Source of the DNA: Pedobacter fastidiosus | GTDB lineage: Bacteria; Bacteroidota; Bacteroidia; Sphingobacteriales; Sphingobacteriaceae | DNA length: 64,000 nucleotides | Assembly (NCBI RefSeq): GCF_014306625.1 | Contig: NZ_JACRYL010000007.1 | Span: forward strand, 205,850-269,849 | Direction of reading: 5' to 3' | In this document: positions 1 through 8,985 of the stretch, piece by piece | Numbering within the stretch: position 1 is the stretch's first letter | Layout of the letters: every line of letters begins with the position of its first letter | The notes under the pieces: model-generated | Told to the model about the DNA's origin: nothing | Databases searched by the model: none | The model's input: the letters and a program-made list of their open reading frames with translations, nothing else | Program-made: the position numbers and the translations under genes

Positions 1-1160
1 ACAACATCTGGGTAAACACCATTACCACTATAAACGTTTCTACCTGCTTTGGTTTGGAACATTGTGATGGTAGAATCTGCGAATTTTTCTGCTACACCCT
101 CGGCGTTTTTATGCGCATAATCTAACTTTTGGATGCATCTACCTGATGGTGTATAATATTTGGCAACGGTTACCTTAACCAAGCTATTGTAAGGAAGATT
201 AAATGTTTGTTGCACCAAGCCCTTGCCATAACTGCGCTGGCCAATTACAATAGCACGATCTAAATCTTGAAGTGAGCCTGCAACAATTTCTGATGCCGAA
301 GCCGAGCCCCCATTTACCAAAACGACTAAAGGAACAGTATTGGAAACGGGCGCAAATTGGGTTTTATAGGCGATTGTTTTTTCTACATTCTTGCCTTTTT
401 GAGTTACAATTAACTGATCCTTATTAACGAAGAGATTTACAATTTTAACCGCTTCCTGAAGAATTCCTCCTCCATTATTTCTTAAATCGAGCACAATACC
501 TTTCGGGTTCTCCTTATTAATTGCAAGCAAGGCATCTTTAACTTCCTGACCAGAGTTTTCTAAAAACTTATCGAGTTTGATGTATCCAATCCCATCACCA
601 ACCATTCCCGAATAAGAAACATTTGGTTGTTTTATCTCATCGCGAATTAACTTTTTGGTGAGTTCTTTGCCTTCTCGGAGCACAACCAAATCAACAGGTG
701 TACCTTTTGGGCCACGCAGTAACTGGCTGATTTGAGCTCGGTCTTTTCCTCGAACATCAATCGCGTTAATTTTGATGACCTGATCGCCAGGCTTAATTTC
801 TTGCTTATTCGCCGGATAACCTTCACTTACTTCGTTAACGAATAATTTTCCATCTATAAAAAGTGTACTTGCGCCTATTCCGCCATATTGAGTGCTTACA
901 TATTTAAGTCGGTAATCTTCAATCTCCGATTCGGGAACATATTCGGTGTAAGGATCCAAACTATCCAACATGGCGTCGATCCCGGTTTTCATTAACTGTG
1001 GAGCATTGGTTTCATCCACATAATTAATATTGATTTCCTTATAAAGCGATGCGAAAATATCGAGGTTTTTAGAAACTAGAAATAAATCTTCTTTAAAAGA
1101 GAAAGATAATATGGCGATGCCGAATGCAGCAACCAAAAGACTGTATTTAATTTTCTTCAT
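1..1160 (-). CDS. C-terminal processing peptidase (S41 family), 3' end outside window
   Basis: Tail-specific serine protease acting in the periplasm or at the membrane. About 386 codons are visible and the C-terminus runs off the left edge. The start is the ATG at 1158-1160, giving MKKIKYSLLVAAFGIAILSF, an N-terminal membrane anchor or signal. Then come an S41 N-terminal region (NYVDETNAPQLMKTGIDAML), a PDZ region around nucleotides 700-900, and the catalytic serine motif GSASASEIVAG near 285-320. A downstream GKGLVQ segment near 215-235 carries the general-base lysine expected for CtpA-type proteases. Family assignment is firm; the substrate is unknown. The opposite-strand frame at 1111-1329 is a shadow. 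Confidence 0.93.
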   Translation of the reverse strand, partial: MKKIKYSLLVAAFGIAILSFSFKEDLFLVSKNLDIFASLYKEININYVDETNAPQLMKTGIDAMLDSLDPYTEYVPESEIEDYRLKYVSTQYGGIGASTLFIDGKLFVNEVSEGYPANKQEIKPGDQVIKINAIDVRGKDRAQISQLLRGPKGTPVDLVVLREGKELTKKLIRDEIKQPNVSYSGMVGDGIGYIKLDKFLENSGQEVKDALLAINKENPKGIVLDLRNNGGGILQEAVKIVNLFVNKDQLIVTQKGKNVEKTIAYKTQFAPVSNTVPLVVLVNGGSASASEIVAGSLQDLDRAIVIGQRSYGKGLVQQTFNLPYNSLVKVTVAKYYTPSGRCIQKLDYAHKNAEGVAEKFADSTITMFQTKAGRNVYSGNGVYPDV

Positions 1161-1341
1161 GCTCCTAATGTTTGTTATTCCTTTTGTTGCCTTTGCATTA
1201 AGCACATCTTTTAAAGATTACTTATTGAATAGCACGAAGGTAAATGTACAAAAAGGGATAAAGATTAAAAACAGCTTATGCAAACAGAGCGTAATTAAAG
1301 CGTTACTGTATTTAAAAGCAAGGAATTAAGATAAGAAAGGG

Positions 1342-1557
1342 TTACAGCCTATTTCCTTTGGTATCGGCCAAGGCTTTTTGGATGGTAAATTCGATATAAG
1401 TGCGATCGCGTTTTACCAAACGCATTAAATCCTCAATCAGCTGATCTTCTTTACCTGGAGCAAAATCTAAAGGTTCATTAGCAAGATCGCGGTATTTCCT
1501 TAAGAATTTTGTTTTTACTTTAAATGCAGTTTCTGCGGTAAGTTGAAAATTAGCCAT
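1342..1557 (-). CDS. small conserved hypothetical protein
   Basis: A 71-residue soluble, charged protein starting MANFQLTAETAFKVKTKF. It has no signal peptide or membrane segment and looks mostly helical. I do not recognise a named family. The frame can be extended to a TTG at 1578, but the ATG at 1557 is preferred because an exact TAnnTTTG -7 box lies at 1576-1583 on this strand, and transcription from it would begin after the TTG. The gene follows the S41 protease region on the same strand. Confidence 0.6.
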   Translation of the reverse strand: MANFQLTAETAFKVKTKFLRKYRDLANEPLDFAPGKEDQLIEDLMRLVKRDRTYIEFTIQKALADTKGNRL

Positions 1558-1575
1558 AGCAAAATTTATTTGTGG

Positions 1576-1583
1576 CAAAAGTA
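1576..1583 (-). promoter_or_regulatory. Bacteroidota -7 promoter box (TACTTTTG)
   Basis: The minus strand reads TACTTTTG, an exact match to the Bacteroidota housekeeping -7 consensus TAnnTTTG, about 19 bp before the ATG of the 71-residue protein. No clear -33 TTTG element is visible, so this is a moderate call. Confidence 0.45.
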
Positions 1584-1731
1584 AAAAATATTTGTGGCAG
1601 GTTTATGGCTTTTTAGTGGATATGATAAAAAAAACAGAAATATGTTTATCATCTTAGCATGATAATTGTGTTAAATGTGCGTTATAAAACCTAATTAAGT
1701 ATTTATACCAAAAAATCAAACCTTAAACACA

Positions 1732-2334
1732 ATGAAAAAACTTATCTTCTCTATTGTTTTCCTAACCATTGGTTGGGCAACATCCCAGGCGCAAACATTT
1801 AACCTTGGCATAAAAGCTGGTGTTAACTTAGCCAAAATTAATGCTGATTTTGCCAGTGAAGAAAATCGCTTAGGTTACCAAATTGGTGCTTGGGCACGAA
1901 TTGGTGGCGCAAGTTTCTATGTACAGCCCGAAGCTTATATTGGCAGCAAGGGAAATAAATTTATCAGCTTTACAAACAACAGCAATACAGAAGTTGCTGC
2001 CGAAGGTAAAGTGAAATTTACAACGCTTGATATTCCTGTTTTATTCGGTACTAAGTTCGGCGCCAAGAATTTGAATTTCCGCGTAATGGCCGGTCCGGTA
2101 ATTTCGTTTATTTTAGATGACAGTTCTACCTTCAGTTCTGCTTATGCACAGGCTACAGATTTTAACAATTACAAAAATCAGGCTTTTGGCATTCAGGCTG
2201 GCGCAGGCGTAGATGTTGGCAGCATTTCTGTTGATTTACGTTATGAAGCTGGTTTATCAAACATCAGTAAAAGTGATAAATACAAACAGACCCCGAACTT
2301 ATTTCAGTTGAGTTTGGGCTTTAAGATTTTGTAA
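1732..2334 (+). CDS. outer membrane beta-barrel protein (PorT family)
   Basis: A 200-residue secreted protein with a clear signal peptide ending near ATSQAQ. It is followed by alternating amphipathic strands typical of the small 'outer membrane protein beta-barrel domain' family (PorT/OMP_b-brl_2): FNLGIKAGVNLAKI at the start of the barrel, and a C-terminal strand LFQLSLGFKIL ending in a hydrophobic residue, as outer membrane proteins do. It is probably an eight-stranded barrel. No partner is encoded nearby and its specific role is unknown. A strong hairpin terminator follows directly. Confidence 0.85.
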   Translation: MKKLIFSIVFLTIGWATSQAQTFNLGIKAGVNLAKINADFASEENRLGYQIGAWARIGGASFYVQPEAYIGSKGNKFISFTNNSNTEVAAEGKVKFTTLDIPVLFGTKFGAKNLNFRVMAGPVISFILDDSSTFSSAYAQATDFNNYKNQAFGIQAGAGVDVGSISVDLRYEAGLSNISKSDKYKQTPNLFQLSLGFKIL

Positions 2335-2345
2335 GAGATTAGTTA

Positions 2346-2380
2346 AAAAAAAACCAAGTCAGAGAACTGACTTGGTTTTA
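2346..2380 (+). terminator. rho-independent terminator of the beta-barrel gene
   Basis: An 11-bp perfect stem (AACCAAGTCAG, 2352-2362, with its complement at 2367-2377) with an AGAA loop, preceded by an A-run and followed by TTT. It lies 17 bp after the stop codon. A second, weaker AAAACC/GGTTTT hairpin follows at 2380-2397. Confidence 0.8.
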
Positions 2381-2454
2381 AAACCGAGACAGGTTTTAGT
2401 TTGATAGAATAGCTTACATAACAAAAGATCTTTTTTTGATGAATTGCCCTAAAT

Positions 2455-3243
2455 TTATCTATTTGGTGTATTGTCTATAAACGGTCGATTTACGACCGTG
2501 CCGGTGTACGGCAGTGTTATGTCTCCTCTTAAGCTAAATGAATAAGTATTCGACTTAATTACACTTACAGCGGTTCTAATTACAATATTTGTGGGCGTTC
2601 CAGTGTAGCGTAAAATCAGATCGTAAACCCCTTGTGGAATCTTAGTAAAATTTGAAGCGGTTTTATACGCAACGTTTGTTCCAACTAGAGTTTCTACAGA
2701 GGTTGTTGTGTTTTTCATTATCAAATCGAATGCGTTTGCATTGTAGCAGGCATGAACCAACCGAACATAAGCGGTAGAAGAGTCGATTGGAGGAAGGACA
2801 TCATCAATTATAAATGCATCTGTTTTCTTTGTAGTGGTATTGTATAATCCTGATAAATAAATAGAATAATTTTTACCATCGGCTACTTGTTTATTCAGTG
2901 TTGCAATTACCACGTTGGGATCAACCGTAGCTGTGCTTGGCCTTTTAGCCATGAAGTCATAGGTTCCTGCTGGAATAATTGAATATGCATTAGTTGATGG
3001 ATAAACAGCCGCATAGGCAACACCCGCTGTTGCGCTTTCTACACCAGTTGTAGAAGATGCTGCGGAAACCTTTGTCTCGTTTGCATAAAAATTTATAATT
3101 GGAGCGTTAAGCGCAAAATTAAAATATTTAAGTTGTGCACCTCCATTAATTGGTTCAGCTATATTCTGAACAGCATTTTTCTTACAAGAGAAAATTATTG
3201 TCGATAGCAGTAGCACTGCTAATAAGATATGTTTTCTTTTCAT
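2455..3243 (-). CDS. DUF4397 domain lipoprotein
   Basis: A 262-residue predicted lipoprotein with the lipobox cysteine at residue 20 (LSTIIFSC). The body has the DUF4397 pattern: a tandem beta-sandwich with 'YVRLVHACYNANAFDLIM' and 'IPQGVYDLILRYTGT' segments. DUF4397 proteins are commonly encoded with SusC/SusD pairs and are thought to sit on the cell surface. It is the third gene of a susC-susD-DUF4397 operon, 9 bp after susD, so it is probably an accessory surface protein for the same nutrient. Its ligand cannot be read from the sequence. Confidence 0.8.
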   Translation of the reverse strand: MKRKHILLAVLLLSTIIFSCKKNAVQNIAEPINGGAQLKYFNFALNAPIINFYANETKVSAASSTTGVESATAGVAYAAVYPSTNAYSIIPAGTYDFMAKRPSTATVDPNVVIATLNKQVADGKNYSIYLSGLYNTTTKKTDAFIIDDVLPPIDSSTAYVRLVHACYNANAFDLIMKNTTTSVETLVGTNVAYKTASNFTKIPQGVYDLILRYTGTPTNIVIRTAVSVIKSNTYSFSLRGDITLPYTGTVVNRPFIDNTPNR

Positions 3244-3252
3244 GTTCTTTAT

Positions 3253-4836
3253 TTAAGGAGTGGTGATCCACATTTCTTTAGTTTGATAATCGGTTGCTAA
3301 TCCTCCAATTGCATTTAATCCATCTCTATTCCAAATGTATTCAGAATTGTATCTTGGTCTCATTCTCTGTACGACTTTATTTTGATTATCGGGAAACAAA
3401 ACTAATGGAATTGCAAAACCTAAAAATACTTGATTTCCTGTTACAGGATCTTTATCTATATAATGATATCTCCTTAAATCTGTCCACTGCTCAACATGTG
3501 CCCATCCCCATTGTGCGATATATTTCTGACACATAATTTGTGATAATGTTAAAGCCGCTGGTGTTGCTGGTGTAATAGCAGGCAATGCTAAATATGTTGA
3601 CTTTTCTAGAGCTGTAATTTGAGTTGGTGATTGGCCATCATCGGTATTTCTAGCATTTACGAAATCAAAATGAGCCGAAACACCATTATTATAAGCATTT
3701 AAAGCAGTTGTTTTATCACCCTTTTTGTAAGCTGCTTCCGCTTTAATAAATTGTAATTGAGCATAGGTTAAAAAGGGAAATTTACTTTTTCTGGCAAATA
3801 AATACCTTGCTGGAGTTGTTATCGCAACATTCGCAGCGGCTTGAGAGGTATATCCCCATAAATTATTTGGTTGTTGGGCAGCTGTTAAAGCACCAATACC
3901 GAAATTAGGCTCTAAACCTCTATATAAACCATCGGGTGATGGCGATAGCATTCTACTCAATCTTGGATCAACACCACCTGTAAATAGGGTTCCATCCATT
4001 AACGATAAAATAAATTTCGTTTGTCTTAATGTACCAATGTTATTTCTTGTTGCCGATAAGAAATTAGCATCATCATTCGCAGAGCCAACATATTGAATTA
4101 ATGCATCATCAACATTGCCCACAAAAGAAGCATCGACTGCAGCAATCACAGCATCAGGATTGTATGTGGATTTGTTAGAATAGTGGTTTAATACCATTGC
4201 TTTTAATCCATAAGCAAATTTAATCCAAGCAGCTCTTTTTCCCTTATAAACAAAATCAGTTTTGGCAAGATAAGCTTCATTAACACCGCCATCTGTTCTA
4301 CTTAAATTGGCTATCGCAGCGTCAATCAACCTCAAGGTTTCTTGATAGGCATATTCTTGAGTATCGTATTTAAAAGTGGTTTTACTTGCATCGATTGCTT
4401 CTTTAACAATAATTTCGCCATTCGCATCCGTTGCAGTCTCCCAACCCCAAGCCTTTAAAATTTGTGCAACACCTAGTAAATCCCAACGCTCTTCTTGTGT
4501 TGCTTTATTAGTCATATCAACAAGATTTTGCCCAAAATCATAATAGGTAGTTTTCCAAATTTGTGCACCTTGATCAGGAGCTGTTCCCCCTTGGTTATGG
4601 CCGTGCCTTTCCCAGATATCCGCAGATGAAGTAGATGCCCAGTTCTGTGTATATCTAGCAATGTAAATACCATCATACTGAGGCGCTGTAGCCATCCAAT
4701 GTAACATTGGAGATAAATATAAATTTGCCTCCACAACCTGAGGTGCATTAGGATTGGTATTAACATCTAAAAATTTCTTACAACCACCCAGAGTTATAAG
4801 GCTTCCTAAAATTACTATTATAAATATTTTTTTCAT
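3253..4836 (-). CDS. SusD/RagB family nutrient-binding outer membrane lipoprotein (SusD-like 2 type)
   Basis: A 527-residue surface lipoprotein with lipobox cysteine 19 (LITLGGC). The start KKFLDVNTNPNAP and the sections 'LYLSPMLHWMATAPQYDG' and 'LPAITPATPAALTLSQIMCQKYIAQWGWAHVEQW' (in part) match the SusD-like-2 subfamily. Such proteins act as the substrate-capturing lid over the SusC channel. The gene begins 14 bp after the SusC gene and is surely co-transcribed with it. Length is normal. The substrate is not identifiable: no glycoside hydrolase lies in this operon, so it may import something other than a glycan. Confidence 0.9.
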   Translation of the reverse strand: MKKIFIIVILGSLITLGGCKKFLDVNTNPNAPQVVEANLYLSPMLHWMATAPQYDGIYIARYTQNWASTSSADIWERHGHNQGGTAPDQGAQIWKTTYYDFGQNLVDMTNKATQEERWDLLGVAQILKAWGWETATDANGEIIVKEAIDASKTTFKYDTQEYAYQETLRLIDAAIANLSRTDGGVNEAYLAKTDFVYKGKRAAWIKFAYGLKAMVLNHYSNKSTYNPDAVIAAVDASFVGNVDDALIQYVGSANDDANFLSATRNNIGTLRQTKFILSLMDGTLFTGGVDPRLSRMLSPSPDGLYRGLEPNFGIGALTAAQQPNNLWGYTSQAAANVAITTPARYLFARKSKFPFLTYAQLQFIKAEAAYKKGDKTTALNAYNNGVSAHFDFVNARNTDDGQSPTQITALEKSTYLALPAITPATPAALTLSQIMCQKYIAQWGWAHVEQWTDLRRYHYIDKDPVTGNQVFLGFAIPLVLFPDNQNKVVQRMRPRYNSEYIWNRDGLNAIGGLATDYQTKEMWITTP

Positions 4837-4850
4837 TTTAATTTCTCCTA

Positions 4851-7800
4851 TTATAATCCAATTTTAACACCAAAATTTAACCCTATTGGAATTGGAAAAT
4901 TGCCGTAATCAATTCCCGATGCACCAGAACCACCAACAGCAGCTGTATTACCATTCACGACCGGATCTAAACCAGAATAGTTGGTTATTAAAAATAAGTC
5001 GGTTCCTGTAACGAATACACTTGCGCTTTTAAAGAATCTCTGTTTGCTTAAAAGAGTTTGAGGCAATCTGTATTGAAGCGTTACATCTTTTAATCGAACC
5101 CAATTAATATTCTGTTCGATAAATAATTCTTCACTCAAAGATGAGTAATAGGTATTTTGATAAAAAGGTGTTATCGAAATGTTATTAAGTGTTGGGTTGG
5201 CTGTATTTTCCTTACCATCCTGTAACACACCGGTAACAATTCTTGGTGTCAATCTATCAAGAGTCATAGTACTTAAACCCTTTTGAGTAAGGTAATTTTG
5301 CGTAGCATTCATTACATCGCCACCTTTTCTAATATCTAATAGGAAAGATAATGCGAAGCTCTTATACGTGAATGTATTAGAAATACCAATTGAGAAATCA
5401 GGCTGTCTATCGTAACCTTTACCCTGACCTTGGATATACACACTTGACCTTACTGGTAGGCCGCTAGCCGGGTTAATTAAGATATCCCCTCTATCATTTC
5501 TCAAATAAAATGTTCCCGTTAATGATCTGGTAGAATAACCGGGTGAGTTTCCGTTCCTAATACTTCCGTATAAGAAAGTATCTGATACGTAAGATTCTGG
5601 AAGTGAGTTCGGCAAACTTAAAACTGTTGCTTTAGCGTGTTCGAAGTTTACCAGTACATCCCAATTAAAATCTTTAGTTTTTATAGGCGTACCTCTCATT
5701 GTAACTTCTATACCCTCACTTCTTGTTTTAGCTCCATTCAAGTTAAATAAAACATAACCTGTTGCATAACTTCCCCTAATATCATTTACAATTTGATCAG
5801 AAGTTTCTTTCCTGTAAACAGCAACATCCAAGCCTAATCTGTTATTAAAAAATGTTAGTTCTGTTCCGAATTCGTAAGAACTTGCAAACTCAGGCTTAAG
5901 CGCTAGGTTTGGCCCAGTAAATCCATATCCAAAACCACCGCCTACTGTTGTTTTTGTTTCAAGAGATGGAACGTAAGCATAAGGTCGAGCATCTTTACCC
6001 ACGTTTGCAAATGCTGCCCTTAATCTACCCGATGTAAATATCTTACTTAAGCTTTCTTTAAATGCTGGAACCTCCGTAAACACAAAACTTCCAGATACTG
6101 AAGGATAAAAAAATGAATTTTCACCAAGAGGAATTGTAGAAGTCCAATCGTTTCTTCCCGTAGCCGTGATGTATAAATAATCTTTATAATTTAAAGTTGC
6201 TCTTCCGAATAAACTAAATAATCTTCTTTGTGATATTGATGACTTCGCATTCCTAAGCGTTGTCGTGGTATTGTTGATGGATATAAAATTTGGGTCTAAA
6301 AACCCTTCCCCGTACTGCGCATCAACGGATGATTTAAGATCTTGAATAGCATTACCTAAAGTTGCATCAAATGAAAGATCTGATGTGATTTTCTGCTTTG
6401 TTAAATTGAGCAAATTCTGAATATTGATATTTCTTGTATTATCATTTGCAACATCCATAATACCCTGTTTACTGAAACCCCTTGAACTCTCAGGATGACT
6501 CAACAAAAGATTTTTGTTAGCGTAAACATCAAAACCAATATTTGATTTTAGATTCAACCACTTGACTGGCGTGATCGTAAAACCGAAATTTGATGTGATT
6601 CTGTTTTGAATGGAGTTAATTTTATTTTTGTTAACGTTAAAGTAAGGATTTTCTACCTCAGAAGTTAAATCTGTTGCAGTAGCAAACTTTCTTCTCGTAC
6701 CTGCTGATGTTAAGTAATTCCTAGCATCATCTTCCTGAGGCCAAAGTAATAAACCAATTAGTGGCCCACCAGACCCCTTAAATGGCTGATTGTTTACAGC
6801 ATAAGTATAATTCATAGTTAAATCAACCTTTAACCAATCGTTTACCTTGCCATTTGTAGATCCATTTAATGTAAATCGATCATAATCAGAATTTGGGACA
6901 ACGCCGTTTTGTGCAGTATAAGAACTTGAAATTCTGTAACTCATATCTTGTCCACCGCCATCGAATGAAATATTATGTTTTTGAGTTAGTGCTGTTTGAA
7001 AAAATCCATCAATATTATCATAAAGCACAGTGCCTGGCGCATATGCTGGTCCAAAATATTGTAAAGTTCCGGCAGTAGCTACACCGCCTGTACCTAATCC
7101 GTAAACACTTTGAATCTCAGGCTTCGCACTTGTTTTCTCTATTCTAAAACTGTTACTATAATTTATAGATCCCTTACCCGATTTACCTCTCTTTGTTGTG
7201 ATCACAATTGCTCCATTAGCTGCATCGATACCATATAGTGCGGCAGCTTCTGGACCTTTCAAAACAACAAGACTTTCGATGTCTTCAGGATTTATATCTG
7301 CTGCACGATTTGTGAAATCGACCCCTCTATTAGAAAATGCTGTTGTAGAACTATTATCAGAATAAAATGCTGAAGTATTTAAGGTCTTGTTATCAATAGG
7401 TAATCCATCTACTACGAATAAAGGTTGGTTACTCCCGCTGATTGAACTTACGCCCCTTATCGTAATTGAAGACGATGCCCCCGGAACACCAGATGAGCTT
7501 GTAACTTCAACCCCTGCAATACGTCCTTGAAGAGCATTAATAAAGTTCTCTCTTTGAGTATCTGCAAGGTCTTGTCCCTTAACCTCCTGTTGTGATGTTC
7601 CTAATGATTTCTTTACAACTCGCTGTCCTAACGCAGTAACCACAACTTCGTCTAGATTTCCAGCGTCACCCGCCAACGAAACATTAATAGTTGTGTTTGC
7701 TCCAATTGGTCTTTCTACGGTTTTATACCCAATGTAAGAGAAAATTAAAACATCGGTTTGCAATGCCTTAATGGAGAAATTGCCATCGCCATTGGTTTGT

Positions 7801-7952
7801 GCGACAACGGTGGTTCCTTTTACACGAATGGAAACACCTGGTATAGGCCCATCGGTTGAGGAGACCTTACCGGTAACGGTTATTTGCTGCGCTATGGCAT
7901 GAGCCAGCAACAAAAACGTACCAAGAATAGTTAGTAGTAGTTTTTTTTTCAT
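4851..7952 (-). CDS. SusC/RagA family TonB-linked outer membrane receptor
   Basis: A 1033-residue TonB-dependent transporter. A signal peptide ends near AHAIAQ. A carboxypeptidase-like regulatory domain covers about residues 23-100. The SusC signature region LDEVVVTALGQRVVKKSLG starts the plug (about 100-220, with GVSSISGSNQPLFVVDG). The C-terminal beta-barrel ends in FGVKIGL. It pumps a substrate captured by the adjacent SusD into the periplasm, powered by TonB. It heads the susC-susD-DUF4397 operon. The upstream region is shared with a divergent DeoR-type regulator and contains CGCA motifs 10 bp apart, suggesting control by that regulator. Confidence 0.95.
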   Translation of the reverse strand: MKKKLLLTILGTFLLLAHAIAQQITVTGKVSSTDGPIPGVSIRVKGTTVVAQTNGDGNFSIKALQTDVLIFSYIGYKTVERPIGANTTINVSLAGDAGNLDEVVVTALGQRVVKKSLGTSQQEVKGQDLADTQRENFINALQGRIAGVEVTSSSGVPGASSSITIRGVSSISGSNQPLFVVDGLPIDNKTLNTSAFYSDNSSTTAFSNRGVDFTNRAADINPEDIESLVVLKGPEAAALYGIDAANGAIVITTKRGKSGKGSINYSNSFRIEKTSAKPEIQSVYGLGTGGVATAGTLQYFGPAYAPGTVLYDNIDGFFQTALTQKHNISFDGGGQDMSYRISSSYTAQNGVVPNSDYDRFTLNGSTNGKVNDWLKVDLTMNYTYAVNNQPFKGSGGPLIGLLLWPQEDDARNYLTSAGTRRKFATATDLTSEVENPYFNVNKNKINSIQNRITSNFGFTITPVKWLNLKSNIGFDVYANKNLLLSHPESSRGFSKQGIMDVANDNTRNINIQNLLNLTKQKITSDLSFDATLGNAIQDLKSSVDAQYGEGFLDPNFISINNTTTTLRNAKSSISQRRLFSLFGRATLNYKDYLYITATGRNDWTSTIPLGENSFFYPSVSGSFVFTEVPAFKESLSKIFTSGRLRAAFANVGKDARPYAYVPSLETKTTVGGGFGYGFTGPNLALKPEFASSYEFGTELTFFNNRLGLDVAVYRKETSDQIVNDIRGSYATGYVLFNLNGAKTRSEGIEVTMRGTPIKTKDFNWDVLVNFEHAKATVLSLPNSLPESYVSDTFLYGSIRNGNSPGYSTRSLTGTFYLRNDRGDILINPASGLPVRSSVYIQGQGKGYDRQPDFSIGISNTFTYKSFALSFLLDIRKGGDVMNATQNYLTQKGLSTMTLDRLTPRIVTGVLQDGKENTANPTLNNISITPFYQNTYYSSLSEELFIEQNINWVRLKDVTLQYRLPQTLLSKQRFFKSASVFVTGTDLFLITNYSGLDPVVNGNTAAVGGSGASGIDYGNFPIPIGLNFGVKIGL

Positions 7953-8010
7953 AAACTGCCTGTTTAGAATGGAATGAATTAGTTAAGTTGATTGTTTGAT
8001 AGTTGTTTGC

Positions 8011-8148
8011 TAAAACACGCACAATAACGCATTTTATATATTATTTAGCTAATATCATAAATGTTTTTTAATAAAAAAACAATTTAACAAACTATTTCAC
8101 AACCCGCAACAAAATTAAATCGCACAAAAACGCAAAAACACGCAAAAT
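8011..8148. promoter_or_regulatory. clustered CGCA repeats, candidate DeoR-family operators
   Basis: The 246-bp gap between the divergent susC and deoR-type genes holds CGCA motifs at 8019 and 8029 (near susC), at 8105, and at 8121, 8131 and 8141 (near the regulator). Those at 8019/8029 and 8121/8131/8141 are spaced exactly 10 bp, one helical turn, within A-rich DNA. On the minus strand they read TTTTGCG. DeoR-family repressors such as AgaR bind arrays of short direct repeats with about one-turn spacing, so these are plausible operators. A near-consensus -7 box (TACATTCG) is at 8172-8179 for the regulator. Confidence 0.5.
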
Positions 8149-8198
8149 TTAAAAAATCACAAAATGTTTTATACATTCGCCTAAACCAAACCTACATT

Positions 8199-8945
8199 AT
8201 GCTAAAAAGAGAACGCCATGATTTTATTATGCGCCAGATCAACCTACACAATCGGGTATTAACTTCCGATTTAGTTCAACTGCTAAATGTTTCTGAGGAT
8301 ACCATTAGGAGAGATTTGCAGGAATTGGTTGATGAGGGTTTGCTTTTTAAGGTTCATGGTGGTGCGCTCTCGAAATCTTATCACAGTTCTTTTGATGATA
8401 GCACCGTTTATGCCAGAGATAGTAAAATAATTATCGCCAAAAAAGCAACCAACCTAATTAAAGACGGTATGGTGGTTTTAATTGGCGGCGGAACCACTAT
8501 TCTGGAGTTTGTGAAACAGCTTCCCCAAGGAATTTCTGCCACATTTTTCACAATAAGTCCATTAGTAGCCGTAGAACTGGCAAAATACAACAATGTTGAA
8601 GTAATATTGATTGGCGGTTTATTTTCTAAAAATTCGCAAGTTACTTATGGAGGCCACGTCATTTCTCAGCTTTCTGAAATTAAGGCCGATTTATGTTTGA
8701 TGGGAACCAGTGCGCTCCATCCAGAAGGTGGCTTAACCGATACTGACTGGGAAATTAATCAGCTTAAGAAAGCCATGCTTGCCTGCTCGAAAAAATCTGC
8801 AGTGTTGTGTATTTCTGAAAAACTCGATATTACATTAAGGCTCAAGGTTTGCCCAATAGAAAGTATCAGTTATCTGGTTACCGAATTAGATAACAAACAT
8901 GAGTCTTTGGCTGATTACCAAAGCAAAGAAGTAAATATTTTATAA
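8199..8945 (+). CDS. DeoR/GlpR family transcriptional regulator
   Basis: A 248-residue repressor. The N-terminal DeoR helix-turn-helix covers about residues 5-58 (LTSDLVQLLNVSEDTIRRDL, then ELVDEGLLFKVHGGA). The C-terminal DeoRC sugar-phosphate-sensing domain covers about 75-230 (VVLIGGGTTILEF; LMGTSALHPEGGLTD). Family members sense phosphorylated sugars. It lies between two Sus operons and close to nagB/anmK, so an amino-sugar phosphate ligand (as for AgaR/NagR-like members) is a reasonable inference. It is divergent from susC at 4851-7952 and shares the repeat-rich intergenic region with it. A bidirectional terminator follows. Confidence 0.93.
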   Translation: MLKRERHDFIMRQINLHNRVLTSDLVQLLNVSEDTIRRDLQELVDEGLLFKVHGGALSKSYHSSFDDSTVYARDSKIIIAKKATNLIKDGMVVLIGGGTTILEFVKQLPQGISATFFTISPLVAVELAKYNNVEVILIGGLFSKNSQVTYGGHVISQLSEIKADLCLMGTSALHPEGGLTDTDWEINQLKKAMLACSKKSAVLCISEKLDITLRLKVCPIESISYLVTELDNKHESLADYQSKEVNIL

Positions 8946-8947
8946 AC

Positions 8948-8974
8948 AAAAGGCTCGAATTAATCGAGCCTTTT
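8948..8974. terminator. bidirectional rho-independent terminator
   Basis: An 11-bp perfect stem, AAAAGGCTCGA (8948-8958) with its complement at 8964-8974, and loop ATTAA. The stem has A and T tracts at its two ends, so it can serve both the regulator on the plus strand and the converging susD on the minus strand (stop at 8986). Confidence 0.8.
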
Positions 8975-8985
8975 GTTTTGCCTTT

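Noticed and set aside
1111..1329. A 72-residue plus-strand frame with a hydrophobic start
   Set aside because: It overlaps the antisense of the S41 protease start; the protease reading is clearly real.
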